Positions 35,725 to 42,473 of a stretch of 64,000 nt of DNA are shown piece by piece; the first letter of the stretch is position 1; every line of letters begins with the position of its first letter. Source of the stretch: Pseudomonas juntendi (GTDB taxonomy: Bacteria > Pseudomonadota > Gammaproteobacteria > Pseudomonadales > Pseudomonadaceae). The position numbers and the translations under genes are program-made. The notes under the pieces were generated by a model, which was not told the origin of the DNA, searched no databases, and saw only the letters and a list, made by a program, of their open reading frames with translations. Where the stretch lies: NCBI RefSeq assembly GCF_009932375.1, contig NZ_BLJG01000039.1, positions 16,948 through 80,947 of the forward strand. Direction: 5' to 3'.

Positions 35725-37026
35725 TCAGAGCAGCGAGAAGTTGTAGCTGACGATCACCCGCGTTTCGTCCATATCCCGCGCCCAGCGCTCATAGTTGCTG
35801 CGGTAGGTGGAATTACGCAAACGCACGCTGACGTCCTTGAACGTGCCACTTTGCACTTGGTACTTGAGCTCGCTGTCGCGCTCCCACTCCTTGCCTTCGG
35901 CATGGCTGCCTGGCACCTGGATATGGTCACCGTTGATGTACCGGGTGAAGAACGTAAGGCCAGGCACACCCAACGCCTTGAAGTCATAGTCATAGCGCAC
36001 TTGCCAGGAGCGCTCCTGGGCCGCGGCAAAATCATTGACCTGTGCATAGTTGACCAGGTACGGGTTGCTGCCATCCAGGTAGGGCATGGCGCTGTCGCCA
36101 TACATGCGCTGCCAGCCAGCACTGAGCTTGTGACCACCCAGGCTGTAGCCGAGCATGCCGCTGACGGCGCGGTGGTCGATCGCACCCGCGCGGGCGTTGC
36201 CGATGTCGTCGCTTTTGATCAGCCGCAGGTCGGCAGCAAGGCTGCCCACCGGCAGCGGTTGGCTGGCCACCAGGCCGAAATACTGCTGGCGATAGATGTT
36301 CTCCAGCCTGGCCACTTGATACTGGGCTCCGAAACGCTCGTTGACCCGGTAATCGACCCCGGCGAGGTCGAAGTGGTCGGCTTCGATGTCGCAGGCGTAA
36401 CGCTTGTTCTTGCAATGCACGCGAATGTTTTGGCGGTCGGTTGAATCCCTTGCGGTGTACCGATCCAGGCGTGCCAGGGTGAACTTCAGATCGCGGCGTT
36501 CCTCGGAGGTCAGCATGGCGCCCTGGAACATCGTCGGCAGCAGGCGGCCATCGTTGTACTTGAGCAGGGGCACATCCGGCATCATCGAACCGTATTTGAG
36601 CACCGTGTTGGAAACTTTGACCTTGGCCGCCAGGCCCATCTTTGCATACTGGTCGGCGGAGTGCCGCGGGTTGTGCCCGGAAGACGGCAGCAAGCCGCTG
36701 TTACTGTCGGCGGGGCTGGAGTCCAACTTCACACCGAACATGCCCAGCGCATCCACACCGAACCCTACCAAGCCTTCGGTGTAACCCGACTGTACATTGA
36801 GGATAAAGCCCTGGGCCCACTCTTCTCGCTTGGATGCCCCTTGGCCGGAACTGCTGTGGCCGTCACGGAAATCCCGGTTGAAGTAGACAGTGCGTGCTTC
36901 AACCTTGGCACTGCTGTCTTCAAGAAAACCGCCAGCCTGGGCGTTGGCACCGGCACATAACAGGAACAGGCCGGCAACACGACGCCCCGGGGCGAGAGGA
37001 TAGGGGGAAAACATACAGGGAAACAT
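35725..37026 (-). CDS. OprD-family outer-membrane porin
   Basis: 433 aa, the usual OprD/Occ length. Signal peptide with cleavage near NAQA-GGF, then FLEDSSAKVEARTVYFNRDFRDG (quoted in part), a KREEWAQGFI strand, SADQYAKMGLAAKVKVS, and a C-terminal strand ending in aromatic/Leu residues (VIVSYNFSLL). Transports small carboxylates, amino acids or aromatics. The specificity is not readable from sequence. An ATG at 37014 is an alternative start. Confidence 0.92.
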   Translation of the reverse strand: MFPCMFSPYPLAPGRRVAGLFLLCAGANAQAGGFLEDSSAKVEARTVYFNRDFRDGHSSSGQGASKREEWAQGFILNVQSGYTEGLVGFGVDALGMFGVKLDSSPADSNSGLLPSSGHNPRHSADQYAKMGLAAKVKVSNTVLKYGSMMPDVPLLKYNDGRLLPTMFQGAMLTSEERRDLKFTLARLDRYTARDSTDRQNIRVHCKNKRYACDIEADHFDLAGVDYRVNERFGAQYQVARLENIYRQQYFGLVASQPLPVGSLAADLRLIKSDDIGNARAGAIDHRAVSGMLGYSLGGHKLSAGWQRMYGDSAMPYLDGSNPYLVNYAQVNDFAAAQERSWQVRYDYDFKALGVPGLTFFTRYINGDHIQVPGSHAEGKEWERDSELKYQVQSGTFKDVSVRLRNSTYRSNYERWARDMDETRVIVSYNFSLL

Positions 37027-37374
37027 CCAGATTCAAAGCGGGTTGACAACCGGCGGCACAGACTTGCCACGGTAATGAGACATGACCGCGCAACAGCCAG
37101 CCATACTTTGAAATGATCGCGCAATGGCTCTGGAACGGGCCATTGGACTATGGTCTAAGCGCCCTGCCAGGCCGCTTCGGCGAGTCGCCTGTATCGCGCA
37201 TGGGCAACTAGGAAAGTTCCCCGCTTATTTGCAATAAGTTAGCAGTTTACCCCGCCCCAATGTGTGACTACACTCGCTATCAACGAACAGTAAAACCCAC
37301 CTGCGTGGCCGGCGTATTCATGCGTTTCAATGTTCGTCACGCCCCGCCACAGCCGACGTACAGGAGTGATTACA
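37027..37374. other. Divergent non-coding region between porin and MvaT-type gene
   Basis: 348 bp with no supported gene. Short palindrome CTTATT-TGC-AATAAG at 37224-37238 and an AT-rich patch around it are the most likely regulatory parts. The GTG start and its AGGAG site for the MvaT-type gene lie at the right edge. Nothing else was recognised. Confidence 0.55.
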
Positions 37375-37734
37375 GTGTCCAGACTTGCAGAGTTTCGTGC
37401 TGCGGAAAAAGCGCTCCAGGAACAGATGGCGCAACTGGAAGCGTTGAAAAAGGATGCCGGGTTAAAACGCGAAATCGAGTTCGAGCAGAAACTCGTCAAC
37501 CTGATGAAGAGCTACGACAAAAGCCTGCGCGATGTCATTGCCATACTTGACCCCAAAGCCGGGGCGCGCACCACCAGCCCTGCCCCCAAACAGCACCGTC
37601 GCCCGCGGGTGGTGAAGGTTTACACACACCCCGAGACCGGCGAGCGGATCGAGACCAAAGGCGGCAACCACCGCGGCCTCAAAGCCTGGAAAGAGCAGTA
37701 TGGCGCCGCCGAGGTGGAAAGCTGGGCTCGCTGA
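37375..37734 (+). CDS. turB: MvaT/Tur-family H-NS-like nucleoid protein
   Basis: 119 aa, GTG start with AGGAG at 37362-37366. N-terminal coiled-coil oligomerisation part (SRLAEFRAAEKALQEQMAQL, quoted to 20) and the C-terminal AT-pincer DNA-binding motif KGGNHRGLKAWKEQYG. Binds AT-rich and foreign DNA and silences it. P. putida has several paralogues; the symbol turB is from memory of the KT2440 paralogue found beside an OprD gene and glyoxalase, and should be treated as tentative. Followed by a strong hairpin. Confidence 0.9.
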   Translation: MSRLAEFRAAEKALQEQMAQLEALKKDAGLKREIEFEQKLVNLMKSYDKSLRDVIAILDPKAGARTTSPAPKQHRRPRVVKVYTHPETGERIETKGGNHRGLKAWKEQYGAAEVESWAR

Positions 37735-37846
37735 TGAAACATCAACATGTGCTTCACACTTTTTTCACAAGGGCTGGCTCAGTATCGAGGCAGCTAAAGG
37801 ACTAGCGACCCCATCACGCGCCCGCACATGCGGGCCTCTAATTCCA

Positions 37847-37878
37847 GCGCCCTGCACTCGTGCAGGGCGCTTTCATTT
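37847..37878 (+). terminator. Rho-independent terminator after the MvaT-type gene
   Basis: Perfect stem GCGCCCTGCA-CTCG-TGCAGGGCGC (37847-37870) followed by TTTCATTT. A second hairpin GCCCGCA-CA-TGCGGGC lies just upstream (37820-37835). Confidence 0.8.
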
Positions 37879-37960
37879 GCGCAATCGGCGCACTGACGTA
37901 TCATGGCCAGCCTGTCTGTTTTGCCGGCGCCCCGTGCCCGGCCCTGCCTCAGGAGTTCCC

Positions 37961-38488
37961 ATGAGCCTGCACGATCTGCAAACCTTGCCTGGTGTCACCG
38001 CACAACCTGACGCCGCCACCGCCCAATTCGTCTTCAACCACACCATGCTGCGGGTCAAGGACATTCAAAAGTCGCTGGACTTCTACACCCGTGTGCTGGG
38101 CTTTCGCGTAGTAGACAAGCGTGATTTCCCCGAAGCCGCTTTCAGCCTGTACTTCCTGGCCCTGGTCGACCCGGCGCAGATCCCCGCCGATGATGCCGCC
38201 CGTCACCAGTGGATGAAATCGATCCCTGGCGTGCTGGAGCTCACCCACAACCACGGCACCGAAAACGACGCCGATTTCGCCTATCACGATGGCAATACCG
38301 ACCCACGCGGCTTCGGTCACATCTGCGTGTCGGTACCCGATGTACGCGTCGCCTGTGCGCGCTTCGAGGCGCTGGGTGTACCGTTCCAGAAGCGCCTGCA
38401 GGACGGGCGCATGAACCACCTGGCGTTCATCAAGGACCCGGATGGCTACTGGGTCGAAGTGATTCAGCCGGCCGACCTGGCAGGCTAA
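37961..38488 (+). CDS. gloA: Lactoylglutathione lyase (glyoxalase I)
   Basis: 175 aa, the longer eukaryote-like form of Pseudomonas GloA. VOC fold with NHTMLRVKDIQKSLDFY, GVLELTHNHGTEND, GFGHICVSVPDV and IKDPDGYWVEVIQ, which supply metal-binding His/Glu residues. Converts the methylglyoxal-glutathione hemithioacetal to S-lactoylglutathione. ATG at 37961 with AGGAG 6 bases before it. Single gene between two hairpins. Confidence 0.93.
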   Translation: MSLHDLQTLPGVTAQPDAATAQFVFNHTMLRVKDIQKSLDFYTRVLGFRVVDKRDFPEAAFSLYFLALVDPAQIPADDAARHQWMKSIPGVLELTHNHGTENDADFAYHDGNTDPRGFGHICVSVPDVRVACARFEALGVPFQKRLQDGRMNHLAFIKDPDGYWVEVIQPADLAG

Positions 38489-38497
38489 GCGTTCGTC

Positions 38498-38519
38498 GGG
38501 GGCGGGAACCACCGCCCCC
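38498..38519 (+). terminator. Terminator hairpin after gloA
   Basis: GGGGGCGG-GAACCA-CCGCCCCC, a perfect 8-bp GC stem 10 bp past the gloA stop. The T-run is short (TTGCT), so strength is uncertain. Confidence 0.6.
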
Positions 38520-38572
38520 TTGCTGTGGTATATGAAGGTAATTGCTTCCCATGCCACAGCGAGGTAAGAACC

Positions 38573-38815
38573 ATGCAATCCCTTCACTGTGAATACCGCA
38601 AGCACACCATCACCGCCAGCGTGATGCCCCATCCTGACTCGCCCCTGCCCTACGCCGCCGGTTGCCTGATCACCGCCCCTGATGGCCATACCAGCAGGCG
38701 CCTGTCGATGCCGATGAAGTTCTTCTCCGACCTGGAGCGTGCCCAGCATGTGTCACTGGCCCACGGTCGAGCGCTGGTCGACCAGCAACTGGACGCCGGC
38801 ACCAAGGTGTTCTGA
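38573..38815 (+). CDS. Conserved hypothetical protein, 80 aa
   Basis: Not recognised. Begins MQSLHCEYRKHTITASVMPH and has a strand-turn pattern (CLITAPDGHTSRRLSMPMKFF) followed by one helix (SDLERAQHVSLAHGRALVDQ, 20 quoted). No signal peptide, no membrane segment. A GAGG ribosome site lies ~8 bases upstream of the ATG at 38573. Single gene, convergent with the shikimate dehydrogenase paralogue. The pattern of a tight RBS and own hairpin supports a real gene. Confidence 0.6.
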   Translation: MQSLHCEYRKHTITASVMPHPDSPLPYAAGCLITAPDGHTSRRLSMPMKFFSDLERAQHVSLAHGRALVDQQLDAGTKVF

Positions 38816-38835
38816 TTGCCCCCTTGGCCTGTAAC

Positions 38836-38875
38836 GGCCTCTTCGCCAGCACCGCTGCCATACCGCGAAGAGGCC
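38836..38875. terminator. Long inverted repeat between convergent genes
   Basis: GGCCTCTTCGC (38836-38846) and GCGAAGAGGCC (38865-38875) form an 11-bp perfect stem with an 18-base loop. GGCCTCTTCGCGG is also the start of the known P. putida REP element, so it may be a REP remnant that serves as a bidirectional terminator. Confidence 0.6.
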
Positions 38876-38888
38876 GCTGCTGGTGCAA

Positions 38889-39710
38889 TCAGATATCGCG
38901 AGCGTACGCCACGGCGGCATCGACTTGCGCTGGCGTCGGCCTCACACCTGTGTACAGCACGAACTGCTCCAGCGCCTGCAGCGCAATCACCTCGAGCCCG
39001 GTAATCACGGGCTTGCCCAGCGCTTGGGCGCGGCGAATCAACGGTGTTTGCGCGGGCATGGCCACCACATCGAACACCCGCTCTGCAGCAGCGATGGCGA
39101 TGTCCGAAAACGCCAGCTCTTCAGCTTCTGCGCCCCCCGCCATGCCGATTGGCGTGACATTCACCAGCATCGGCGGGCAGATATCGCCGAGTTCTGGCAG
39201 CCAGCGGTAGCCGCACATATCCGCCAGCTGCTGCCCCGTCTGGGCATTACGCGCGACGATGGTGCCTTCGGCAAAGCCGGCATCGCGCAAGGCGCTGGCA
39301 ACAGCCTTGGCCATACCGCCGCTGCCGCGCAGGGCGAAAGCGGTTGCCGGGTCGACCTGGTGCCGGGTCAACAACTGGCGTACGGCCAGATAGTCGGTGT
39401 TGTAGGCTGTGAGGCGACCGTTGGTGTTCACCAAAGTGTTGACCGACTCAATGGCCGCTGCCGACGGGTCGATCTCGTCTACCAGCGCCATGCACGCTTC
39501 CTTGTATGGCATCGATACCCCACACCCGCGTATGCCCAAGGCTCGAATTCCCGCTACCGCGGCCGGCAGGTCGTCGGTACGCATGGCCTTGTAGTAAAAG
39601 TCCAGGCCCAACTGTTGGTACAGGTGGTTGTGAAAGCGCACGCCGAATGTACCGGGTCGGCCTGCCAGGGAAATGCACAGCACGGTATCCCTGCCGGGAG
39701 TTGTCGACAT
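38889..39710 (-). CDS. Shikimate 5-dehydrogenase family protein (AroE paralogue)
   Basis: 273 aa. N-terminal substrate domain with GVRFHNHLYQQLGLDF and RGCGVSMPYKEACM (Lys of the catalytic pair) and a Rossmann domain with LRGSGGMAKAVASALRDAG (19). The canonical AroE has a SxS substrate motif near the start; here the equivalent stretch reads SLAGRPGTFG, which is typical of the SDH-like/AroE-III paralogues rather than the core enzyme. It may act on quinate, shikimate or another substrate. The ATG at 39710 with AGGAG 7 bases before it is preferred to 39728. Confidence 0.82.
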   Translation of the reverse strand: MSTTPGRDTVLCISLAGRPGTFGVRFHNHLYQQLGLDFYYKAMRTDDLPAAVAGIRALGIRGCGVSMPYKEACMALVDEIDPSAAAIESVNTLVNTNGRLTAYNTDYLAVRQLLTRHQVDPATAFALRGSGGMAKAVASALRDAGFAEGTIVARNAQTGQQLADMCGYRWLPELGDICPPMLVNVTPIGMAGGAEAEELAFSDIAIAAAERVFDVVAMPAQTPLIRRAQALGKPVITGLEVIALQALEQFVLYTGVRPTPAQVDAAVAYARDI

Positions 39711-39869
39711 AGCCTGCTCCTGAGTCATGACTGAAACGTTTGTGCAGCGTACCAGAGGCAACCGCTGGTCGTCCCTTACACAACCTTTACCATTGCCCTG
39801 CGCGCAATTGACAAATACCGGAGTCATATTAGTGACACCCCACTTTGGGGGTTTACTCGCGAGGTTGAT

Positions 39870-40217
39870 ATGAACCGTCTCATTCCCGGAATCGCCCTGC
39901 TGGTCGGCGCTTTGGCCATCAGCGGGCCTGCAGCTGCCCACGGTGGTTACGGCCATGGCGGCGGTTGGTACGGACCGGGCCCGCTACTGGGCGCTGCCGT
40001 GGTTGGCGCGGTGGTTGGCGCTACGGTGTCTGGCGGGCACGACCGTACGGTGTACGTGGAACGCCAGCCGGTGTACTACCCGCCGCAACCGGTGTACGTG
40101 CAGCCGCCGCCGCAGCCCGTCTATTACCAGCCTTATTATGCGCCGGCCCCGCCACCGCCAGCCTACCGGGCCTACTACGGCCCGCCACGGGTGTATTACG
40201 GCCCGCCACGCTGGTAA
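39870..40217 (+). CDS. Exported Gly/Tyr/Pro-rich repeat protein
   Basis: 115 aa. Signal peptide with cleavage after PAAA-HGG, then a His/Gly-rich stretch, a Gly/Ala/Val hydrophobic patch (LLGAAVVGAVVGATVSGG) and a C-terminal half made of PVYY/PQPVY repeats and two AYYGPPR-type units, ending in Trp. It probably sits in the periplasm or on the outer membrane; the aromatic/proline repeats suggest a flexible or cell-wall-associated part. Function unknown. GAGG lies 6 bases before the ATG. A TTGACA box occurs at 39808-39813. Confidence 0.7.
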   Translation: MNRLIPGIALLVGALAISGPAAAHGGYGHGGGWYGPGPLLGAAVVGAVVGATVSGGHDRTVYVERQPVYYPPQPVYVQPPPQPVYYQPYYAPAPPPPAYRAYYGPPRVYYGPPRW

Positions 40218-40311
40218 GGGTTGATAGAAGTAATGACCACTATCGACAACGTTGATTTCAAACCCTGGTAGCGGCTGTGTATGGTAGGCCCATGTTTCAC
40301 AGGAGGTCCCC

Positions 40312-40494
40312 ATGGCCACTATCCAGATCATGTCCGTTGTCGGCAGCGCTGTACCGGTTTCACTGCGTGAACAAGGCCTGTTGGCCTGCTGGTACCTGGT
40401 GCGCAACGGCGAGGCTGTGAGTGGGCCGGTGCCGACCCTTGCCCAAGCCCGCGCATTGGCTGAACTGTTGCAACCAGGCACTTTGGCAGCCTGA
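40312..40494 (+). CDS. Small conserved protein, 60 aa
   Basis: Not recognised. Very good ribosome site (AGGAGG, 7 bases before the ATG) and a strong terminator 36 bp after the stop, so it is a true single-gene unit. Soluble, with predicted strands (TIQIMSVVGSAVPVSL, GLLACWYLVRNGEAVSGP) and a C-terminal helix (LAQARALAELLQ). No function assigned. Confidence 0.65.
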   Translation: MATIQIMSVVGSAVPVSLREQGLLACWYLVRNGEAVSGPVPTLAQARALAELLQPGTLAA

Positions 40495-40530
40495 CCCGAA
40501 TTTGTTGTGCGTTGCTCCCTACGCCCTTGT

Positions 40531-40557
40531 GCCCGCCGAAATGGCGGGCTTTTTTTT
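40531..40557 (+). terminator. Strong Rho-independent terminator
   Basis: GCCCGCC-GAAAT-GGCGGGC (40531-40549) followed by eight T residues (40550-40557). It ends the 60-aa gene; on the other strand it has no T-run. Confidence 0.9.
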
Positions 40558-40591
40558 GTCTGGCCATGGTGGCTGCGGGTCGTCGGTCGTT

Positions 40592-40903
40592 TCACGCCTT
40601 GGCCCGGGCCAGTTGACTGGTCAGGGCTACGACCCTGCCTTGCAAGCGGCCGACGGTGACCACCAGTTCATTGCGCTCCTTGGCGAACTGGTCAGCCTTG
40701 GCCTCCGCCTCACGGCGGGCATCGCGCTCGCTATCGAGCAGCTCCGTCAGGCGGCGAACCACGGCAATGTCTGCATTGTCCAGCGCGCGGTCTGCCGCAT
40801 CTCTGGACAGCCATTTGCGCAGCCATAGAAAGGCCCCGAGCAACACGGTGCCTGTACCACCCAGCCACGTGAGGGTGCCTGGGCCGAGGTCGGTGGGATC
40901 CAT
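40592..40903 (-). CDS. Small membrane-anchored coiled-coil protein
   Basis: 103 aa. One membrane helix near the N-terminus (LTWLGGTGTVLLGAFLWL, ~9-26), then a basic RKWLSR and a long charged coiled coil (~45-100) rich in Glu, Arg and Ala. This build resembles phage holin- or spanin-associated proteins of Pseudomonas lysis cassettes, but no lysozyme or holin is next to it, so the role is open. ATG at 40903 with AGAGG 7 bases before it. Divergent from the S24-type repressor, with a shared operator region between them. Confidence 0.6.
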   Translation of the reverse strand: MDPTDLGPGTLTWLGGTGTVLLGAFLWLRKWLSRDAADRALDNADIAVVRRLTELLDSERDARREAEAKADQFAKERNELVVTVGRLQGRVVALTSQLARAKA

Positions 40904-40977
40904 GTAAACCTCTTTACTGACGAGATGGGCAATCCACGGCATTGCATCGCCATGGCTTTTATTGTCTGAAGGTTTAA

Positions 40978-40994
40978 TTTAGCCTAGGGATAAA
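40978..40994. promoter_or_regulatory. Repressor operator, divergent region, site 1
   Basis: TTTAGC-CTAGG-GATAAA, a 6-5-6 inverted repeat with one mismatch, between the membrane-protein gene and the repressor gene. Same spacing as the sites at 41027, 42372 and 42398. Confidence 0.55.
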
Positions 40995-41026
40995 TTTACC
41001 TCAAGAGAAATTTAGCCATGCGCACA

Positions 41027-41043
41027 TTTAGCAGTGAGCTAAA
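41027..41043. promoter_or_regulatory. Repressor operator, divergent region, site 2
   Basis: Perfect TTTAGC-AGTGA-GCTAAA palindrome, 20 bp before the chosen repressor start. A further half-site TTTAGCC is at 41011-41017. It suggests autoregulation and argues against the longer start at 41018. Confidence 0.65.
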
Positions 41044-41062
41044 CACTGGCATGCTTCGCTTT

Positions 41063-41887
41063 ATGGACATCTATGAAATCCGCAAGCAGAACCTGGTCAA
41101 GCTGATAGCCGACCAGAAAAAGGGCGCCTGCGCCGAGCGCTGGGGCATGGCGCCTGCGCACCTGAGCCAGATTCTCTCCAACAGGACCGCCAAGAACCTG
41201 GGCGACGACGTGGCGCGGCGGATCGAGGGTATCGAAGGCTTGCCACGCGGCTGGTTCGACGCGCTGGCGCCCGGCGATCACCCGCAGGCCTCGGGCGGGC
41301 CTGCCGACGGCGCGCTGTGCGCCGCCGACCTGGTCAAGCAGATGCTGGCAAAAAGTGGCAAAGGCATCCCCGAAGAAACCCGCCAGAGGCTGCTGGCCGC
41401 GGCTGCCGAGCCCGCGGAAACCGTATTGCTGCAGGCGGACCACGGCCGGCCCGGCCTGGTGGGCGATGAAGTATGGATTGCCCACTATGATGTGCGCGCA
41501 GCCATGGGGGGCGGCCAGATCCCCCATGACTACCCGGAAATGTTCAAGGATGTGCGGGTCAGCCCCAGCCACCTGCGTGAACTGGGTGTGGAATTCAGCG
41601 AGCACCACCACCTGAAGATGGTCACTGGCTGGGGCCAGTCGATGGAGCCCACCATCAGGCACCGTGACCCACTGATCGTCGATGTAAGCATTCGCGAATT
41701 CGTGGGCGACGGGATCTACTTTTTCGCGTGGGGTGACCATATCTACATCAAGCGCCTGCAGATTGCCGATGACGATCATTTCGAGATGATTTCCGACAAC
41801 TCACGGCACAAGGACCGCCTGATTCGCCGCGAAGAAACCTATATCCAGGCCAGGGTCCTGCTGGTGTGGAATGCCCACCTCGTGTAA
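41063..41887 (+). CDS. Phage-type S24 (LexA/CI-like) repressor
   Basis: 274 aa from the ATG at 41063. N-terminal helix-turn-helix with ERWGMAPAHLSQILSNRTAKN and a linker to the S24 peptidase domain, with catalytic S193 in GWGQSMEPTI and K230 in HIYIKRLQ. These repressors inactivate themselves with RecA after DNA damage; PrtR of P. aeruginosa pyocins is an example. Where relatives have Ala-Gly at the cleavage site (YDVRASAG type), this protein reads YDVRAAMGGG, so cleavage is uncertain. ATGs at 41018 and 41051 are alternatives; neither has a good ribosome site. Confidence 0.85.
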   Translation: MDIYEIRKQNLVKLIADQKKGACAERWGMAPAHLSQILSNRTAKNLGDDVARRIEGIEGLPRGWFDALAPGDHPQASGGPADGALCAADLVKQMLAKSGKGIPEETRQRLLAAAAEPAETVLLQADHGRPGLVGDEVWIAHYDVRAAMGGGQIPHDYPEMFKDVRVSPSHLRELGVEFSEHHHLKMVTGWGQSMEPTIRHRDPLIVDVSIREFVGDGIYFFAWGDHIYIKRLQIADDDHFEMISDNSRHKDRLIRREETYIQARVLLVWNAHLV

Positions 41888-41925
41888 GGCGCCACCTGCC
41901 CCGGCAGCGGCCTGGCGCCGGTATT

Positions 41926-42246
41926 TCAGAACGGCGCAGCCGGCGCCAGTGGCCCACATCCCTGCTCGACGCTCACTTCGTCAAACTGCTGGCCGGTGTG
42001 GCGCTGCCAGCGCACCAGCACGCTGCCATCAGGGTTGAAGGTCAGGTCCAACTCGGGTGTTTCCATTAGCAGCCCCATCACCTCTTCCCATTCCGCGTCG
42101 CCATCGCTGTGCAGGCGATGCACCAGCACCCAGCGCTGGGTCTGGGCCACAGGGTGGTTGATCATCGACGATACCCGCAGGCTCAGGCGCTCTACACCCG
42201 ACATTCCCGGGGGCTGAAGGGTAGTCGACGCTGTTTGCATAGGCAT
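41926..42246 (-). CDS. DUF1654-family protein, SOS-type promoter
   Basis: 106 aa. Matches the Pseudomonas DUF1654 pattern: SGVERLSLRVSSMINHPVAQ, RWVLVHRLHSDGDAEWEEVM and the ending LTFNPDGSVLVRWQR. Function unknown; the family is common beside LexA-controlled and phage-type genes. ATG at 42246 with AGGA 9 bases before it. A near-consensus LexA box lies just upstream. It is convergent with the S24 repressor gene (38 bp). Confidence 0.72.
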   Translation of the reverse strand: MPMQTASTTLQPPGMSGVERLSLRVSSMINHPVAQTQRWVLVHRLHSDGDAEWEEVMGLLMETPELDLTFNPDGSVLVRWQRHTGQQFDEVSVEQGCGPLAPAAPF

Positions 42247-42262
42247 ATTGTCATCCTGATAT

Positions 42263-42278
42263 ATGTATATTTGTACAG
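42263..42278 (-). promoter_or_regulatory. LexA box (near consensus) upstream of the DUF1654 gene
   Basis: On the minus strand the sequence reads CTGTACAAATATACAT, flanked as TACTG...CATAT. The LexA consensus is CTGT-N8-ACAG, so only the last base differs. It lies 17-32 bp upstream of the ATG at 42246. Confidence 0.65.
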
Positions 42279-42371
42279 TACATGGCAAAAGCTTATCGCA
42301 CAGCCAAATCCAGCGTAAAGGCCTTGCCCTGAAAATTTTCGCCAACAGGTAATTTCACCCACAGCGCAATT

Positions 42372-42388
42372 TTTAGCTTTAAGCTATT
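42372..42388. promoter_or_regulatory. Repressor operator upstream of the PL7 gene, site 1
   Basis: TTTAGC-TTTAA-GCTATT; the half-site TTTAGC and the 6-5-6 spacing match the repressor's own operators. It overlaps the -35 box TTGACA (42387-42392). Confidence 0.55.
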
Positions 42389-42416
42389 GACAATTAATTT
42401 AGCCATTGGCTAACTT
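42387..42416 (+). promoter_or_regulatory. Sigma-70 promoter of the PL7 gene with built-in operator site 2
   Basis: Consensus -35 TTGACA at 42387-42392 and TAACTT at 42411-42416 as a fair -10, 18 bp apart. Operator site 2, TTTAGC-CATTG-GCTAAC (42398-42414), fills the spacer, so a bound repressor would exclude RNA polymerase. Confidence 0.6.
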
Positions 42417-42473
42417 CTGAACCAGGCAGCATTCAGTCTGCCCTTCAAACCTTGCTGTTCATGAGGAGTTACC

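Noticed and set aside
40895..40903. GGATCCATG near the small membrane-protein start as a fifth VanR site
   Set aside because: It reads GGGATCCA, not TGGATCCA, and overlaps a start codon far from van genes.
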